From contig NZ_JBBPBZ010000002.1 of NCBI RefSeq assembly GCF_038070105.1, positions 1,996,001 to 2,060,000 of the forward strand: a stretch of DNA of 64,000 nucleotides, written 5' to 3'. The stretch is from Methylocystis sp. IM3. GTDB lineage: Bacteria; Pseudomonadota; Alphaproteobacteria; Rhizobiales; Beijerinckiaceae. The position numbers and the translations under genes were made by a program. Below, in pieces: positions 59,843 through 64,000 of the stretch; positions within the stretch are counted from its first letter, which is position 1, and each line of letters begins with the position of its first letter. The notes under the pieces were generated by a model. That model saw only the letters and a list, made by a program, of their open reading frames with translations, was not told the origin of the DNA and made no database searches.

Positions 59843-59889
59843 TCAGATCGCTCCCTTGACTTTGGGACTGCGTCCCGCACGCCAGAGAG

Positions 59890-60429
59890 CTACGCCTCTG
59901 CCGGCGCTTCCACAAGCGCCTTGAGATCGGCGAGGCCCCGCTCGAACTGCGCGCCGACCATCTTGTCCATGTTCATGAAGGCGTGCATGGCCTTGCCGAT
60001 GAACTCGTTCTTGCCGGACATGGTCCAGACGACTTCCGTTCTCGTCTCGCTGATGGGCTTGAGGTCGAACTGAACGTCGTGGATCGCCTTCATCGGCTTG
60101 AGGAACTGAATCTTGATGCGAATGCGCTCGTTCTGGCTGCTCTCGGCGATCTTCATCTTGCCCGCGCCGACTTTCTTGTCGCCGGACCAGGACATGATCG
60201 CGCCGGCGCCGAGCGGCGAGCCGTCATAGGTCACGACCTGCGCCGGATCGAGCTTGGACCAGGGCGACCAGCGTTCCCAATTGTGCAGATCGTTGATGAG
60301 CGGATAGATGCGTTCCGGCGGCGCATCGACGACGGCGGAACGCGCAATGCGGAACGTATCAGGCTGAAGCGAGACATAAGCGATCAGCGCGCTCAGGCCC
60401 GCGAGCACGAAAAGAAGAAAGAGAGTCAT
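59890..60429 (-). CDS. SRPBCC-family protein (polyketide-cyclase-like)
   Basis: Protein of 179 residues: an N-terminal membrane helix (FLLFVLAGLSALIAYVSL) and a START/Bet-v1-like pocket domain with IARSAVVDAPPERIYPLINDLHNWERWSPW, a hallmark start of the family. These domains bind hydrophobic ligands. The ATG at 60429 is followed directly by the helix. Ligand unknown. Confidence 0.82.
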   Translation of the reverse strand: MTLFLLFVLAGLSALIAYVSLQPDTFRIARSAVVDAPPERIYPLINDLHNWERWSPWSKLDPAQVVTYDGSPLGAGAIMSWSGDKKVGAGKMKIAESSQNERIRIKIQFLKPMKAIHDVQFDLKPISETRTEVVWTMSGKNEFIGKAMHAFMNMDKMVGAQFERGLADLKALVEAPAEA

Positions 60430-60598
60430 CGGACGCACCTCCGGCGCGCGGGCGTGATTCCTGCGCTTTTTCTTTATTCTAAGGTGGGGAAAGGAAGCGG
60501 GTAAAGCTTCGTGTCCCAGGCTCGGGAGGATCGTCCAGGACACGCACGGCGCCGCCGCCGCTCGAAGGCGGGCGCGGCCCCAGGCGTCGGCGCCGGCG

Positions 60599-60793
60599 TC
60601 AGGCGGCCGTATCCGCGCGCTCGCGGCGGATTCTCCGCCTCTCGGCGGCCACCCTGACGATCGCGAACAGGAGCCAGCCGGCAAAAAGCAGGAGGTCGAT
60701 GATCACCTTGGTCAAGAAGCTGATGTTGTGCAGCAGGGCGACGCTCAACATCAGAACCAACGTGATGAGCGTGACGATTTTCATACCGGGCAT
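60599..60793 (-). CDS. Small two-helix membrane protein
   Basis: Protein of 64 residues: helices VTLITLVLMLSVALLHNISF and VIIDLLLFAGWLLFAIVRV, then a basic tail ERRRIRRERAD. GAGGGAAG precedes ATG 60793; the ATG at 60784 is the alternative. It is not assigned to a family. Confidence 0.55.
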   Translation of the reverse strand: MPGMKIVTLITLVLMLSVALLHNISFLTKVIIDLLLFAGWLLFAIVRVAAERRRIRRERADTAA

Positions 60794-60825
60794 GACTTCC
60801 CTCGTTCGCAACAGTCTTTGCGCCG

Positions 60826-62115
<1,290 letters not shown>

Positions 62116-62243
62116 TCAATCGAAAAGCCGTAGCTTAAGGGGCGCGTTTGCCGTGTTGCAGCGCCGCAAACGCGTCTACCAACCAAATTAACCGAATTTT
62201 CATTGACGTTCGCCTGATATGGTCAAGATCAAGATGGCGGACC

Positions 62244-63242
62244 ATGACTCGCGGATTACTGACTTACGCAGATATTTGGCGGCTTGGAATGATCCTCGCG
62301 GCCTCTGCGCTCTTCGGCCTCGTAGCGCCCTTCACGTCGGTGCGGATCGACTGGGAGAGCCTCCTGCCGATCTATGTGACCGGAACCGTATTGGCTGGTT
62401 TCGGGGCGGCCTATCGCCTGCGGGGTCGCGATGAAGGCATAGGCGCGGCGCTCTTCGTGGCGGCTCAGCTCATCGTTTACACAAACGTCGCGGTGCTGGA
62501 CAACTATCTCGGACTGGAGCTGCGCCGGCCGCTGAACGACGCATTTCTGGCAAGCCTCGACAGCGCAATGGGCGTCGATTGGTGGGCATATGTTTCCTGG
62601 GTGAAATCGAACCCGTTCGTTGGCAGGCTGCTCACCCTGGCCTATCTCAGTTCTCTCCCCCAAGTGGCGATTGCCGTCATTGTGCTAGGCTTCTTCAGGC
62701 GCTTCGATCGGCTCGACCGCTTCACAATCGCCTTCATGGTTTCCTCGGCGCTGACGATCGCCATTTGGACGGCCTTTCCGAGTTTTGGCGCCCTGCCGTT
62801 GCGCTATGCACAGGGTTTCGCTGAGCCGGCCTTCCACCTCGCGATGACCAGGGATGAAGCCTTGACGCTCCTGTCGCTGCACGCGGGCCCGACGCCGACC
62901 CTCAATCTCGACGGACTGACGGGACTCATTGGCTGTCCGTCGTTCCATACGTCCCTCGCGATCTTATCGGTCTACGCCCTATGGGGAACGCCCTACATCG
63001 GGCCAGTCGCGGCGGTGTGGAATATGATCGTGCTGGCTTCCGTTCCGGCCGACGGGGGGCACCATTTCGTCGATATCGCCGCCGGGGTGATTGTCACCTT
63101 CACAAGCCTTGCGCTGGCCGACGCGGCCTTGCGGCGGGCGAGCAAAGCCCCTGCGCCGCGCTTTACAACCCTACGCCTCGTCCGCCACGGCCAGCACAGC
63201 GGAGACCGTTGCGCGCAAGAAAAAGCGGGAACGGGTGGCTAG
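62244..63242 (+). CDS. PAP2-family phosphatase (membrane)
   Basis: Six-helix membrane protein (332 residues). PAP2 motifs: GLIGCPSFHTSLAIL (about residue 236, S-x-H core) and GHHFVDIAAGVIV (His/Asp nucleophile region), with the first K-x-x-x-x-x-x-R-P motif not obvious. It probably dephosphorylates an isoprenoid or phosphatidyl lipid, or acts as an inositol-phosphoryltransferase (Aur1-like). ATG 62244 starts the first helix. Alone on the plus strand. Confidence 0.8.
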   Translation: MTRGLLTYADIWRLGMILAASALFGLVAPFTSVRIDWESLLPIYVTGTVLAGFGAAYRLRGRDEGIGAALFVAAQLIVYTNVAVLDNYLGLELRRPLNDAFLASLDSAMGVDWWAYVSWVKSNPFVGRLLTLAYLSSLPQVAIAVIVLGFFRRFDRLDRFTIAFMVSSALTIAIWTAFPSFGALPLRYAQGFAEPAFHLAMTRDEALTLLSLHAGPTPTLNLDGLTGLIGCPSFHTSLAILSVYALWGTPYIGPVAAVWNMIVLASVPADGGHHFVDIAAGVIVTFTSLALADAALRRASKAPAPRFTTLRLVRHGQHSGDRCAQEKAGTGG

Positions 63243-63703
63243 CCGCGAGCCGTGTACGGTTCGGCCCTCTGGCCGCCAGCGGCCGGTCGGAACTGGCTTC
63301 CGCCCTTTACGGGAAGCTGGCGCTTGCTTCGCCAATGTCGCGCCCCTCTCCGGTCGCCCGTCTGCAACCCTGCGCCCGCGCGACTGGGCGCTCTTGCGGT
63401 CGCCTCGCTCCTCGCAGGCATGCGAGCCCAAGAAAAAAGAGCTGTTTGGCTCGCCGCTTGGACTCGAGCCGATCGGGGATGGCTCCAAATCGACCCATTT
63501 GCGTAGCCGTCGGTTAACCCTGCTTCCGAGAAAAGTTAATTTTTTATGAAAATCGGCCAGCGCCCATGCAACTTTTTCGCTTGTTGATAGTTACCCCTGC
63601 AAAGGCGAAGACCAACGAGGTCCAGCCAATCCGCTGCGGCAAGAGGGAGGCCATAAGCGGAGATAAAGGGAAAAGGGCGTTTGAGCCAAAAGGAAGACTG
63701 ACA
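63243..63703. other. Intergenic region, no convincing gene
   Basis: About 460 bases. Several overlapping open frames occur on both strands, but none has family sequence or a good ribosome-binding site. A short A/T-rich part near 63533-63550 (AAAAGTTAATTTTTTATGAAAA) probably belongs to the promoter of the small gene at 63704. Confidence 0.5.
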
Positions 63704-63931
63704 ATGTCGCTCGTTGATAAGTTCGACGACCAGCTTGAACCCGGTTTCGCGCGCAGCTTCGACCGCGAGTCGGCCCGTCGTCAATTCCGTGTTTCAATAC
63801 TTCTCGTGGCGGCCATGGCTTTCGCCGCCTTCGTTCTCGGCTTTGCTCTTCCCATAAACTCGGCCCAGAACACGTCACAGACCGCAGGAAATAGCCAGTT
63901 CGCGGGCCGTCTGGTCAGCGTCGACCGCTGA
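63704..63931 (+). CDS. Small single-helix membrane protein
   Basis: Protein of 75 residues: a charged N-terminus (DQLEPGFARSFDRESARRQF), one membrane helix (VSILLVAAMAFAAFVLGFAL, about residues 28-47) and a polar tail. AGGAAG lies seven bases before the ATG and a perfect terminator follows, so expression is likely. No family is recognised. Confidence 0.65.
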   Translation: MSLVDKFDDQLEPGFARSFDRESARRQFRVSILLVAAMAFAAFVLGFALPINSAQNTSQTAGNSQFAGRLVSVDR

Positions 63932-63955
63932 CAGGGACGAATCCTATGAGTTCTT

Positions 63956-63982
63956 GCGCGCCCGACAGGCGCGCTTTTTTTT
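63956..63982 (+). terminator. Intrinsic terminator after the 63.7 kb gene
   Basis: GCGCGCC, loop CGACA, GGCGCGC, followed by eight T. It begins 25 bases after the stop. Confidence 0.93.
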
Positions 63983-64000
63983 GACCCCCGCAAGAGGGCG

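Noticed and set aside
63536..63784. 82-residue minus-strand frame overlapping the 63.7 kb gene
   Set aside because: Overlaps the start of a gene with a ribosome-binding site and terminator, and shows no family sequence.

Overview
The window is a gene-dense, GC-rich (about 65 percent by eye) stretch of an alphaproteobacterial chromosome, most likely Hyphomicrobiales. The evidence is the set of alphaproteobacterial cell-cycle regulators (SciP, CpdR and an RcdA/DUF1465 protein) with CtrA-type boxes, a ROSE-type RNA thermometer in front of a small heat-shock gene, a porphobilinogen synthase with a Mg-type metal site, and many small Rhizobiales-type hypothetical proteins. A membrane-anchored periplasmic protein at 58.2 kb resembles, from memory only, proteins of methanotrophs and ammonia oxidisers, so Methylocystaceae is possible but unproven. 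I see no insertion sequence, prophage, CRISPR array, rRNA or tRNA.

Layout. 0-5.9 kb: aldose epimerase fragment, cysteine synthase, MobA, a split-DsbD-like pair (thioredoxin plus CcdA), SciP and two membrane proteins. 5.9-11.2 kb, minus strand: hybrid histidine kinase, overlapping pgsA-moaD-moaE, DoxX, nitroreductase, TPR protein. 11.4-16.9 kb: an acyl-carrier-like protein lacking its attachment serine, a Uma2-family remnant, ilvD, a CHASE3 hybrid kinase and gpsA. 17-25.2 kb: PLD-like protein, tsaD, SDR, LysM protein, GST, rlmJ, RNase T2, SGNH hydrolase, L,D-transpeptidase. 25.3-31.8 kb: glutamate synthase (gltB, gltD) with a small membrane protein. 32.2-37.5 kb: two overlapping envelope genes, ROSE-controlled hsp20, thioredoxin-like protein, lysophospholipase, histidinol-phosphatase and N-formylglutamate amidohydrolase.

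37.6-41.5 kb is the cell-cycle block: cpdR, rpmE, rcdA and a small membrane protein with three CtrA-like boxes, then suhB, a GNAT protein and cspA. 41.5-45.2 kb: pyruvate kinase, DUF1036 protein, flavodoxin-fold oxidoreductase, hemB. 45.3-51 kb: proline-rich secreted protein, histone-H1-like protein, gatB, gatC-gatA with a coupled chorismate mutase. 51.1-56.9 kb: ruvX, dprA-plsY, YcjF-type protein, exonuclease III, CBS protein. 57-64 kb: a Rhizobiales-type hypothetical, an AT-rich regulatory region in front of the periplasmic protein with a potential mature N-terminal histidine, sodB, small envelope proteins, an aspartate-type aminotransferase, a PAP2 phosphatase and a small membrane protein.

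Most genes are housekeeping. The most interesting signals are the 58.2 kb protein and its palindromic upstream region, the CtrA-box cluster around rcdA, the hsp20 thermosensor with its RpoH-like promoter, the serine-less carrier protein, and the collapsed Uma2 gene. All family names come from reading the sequence and general family knowledge; no database search was run.
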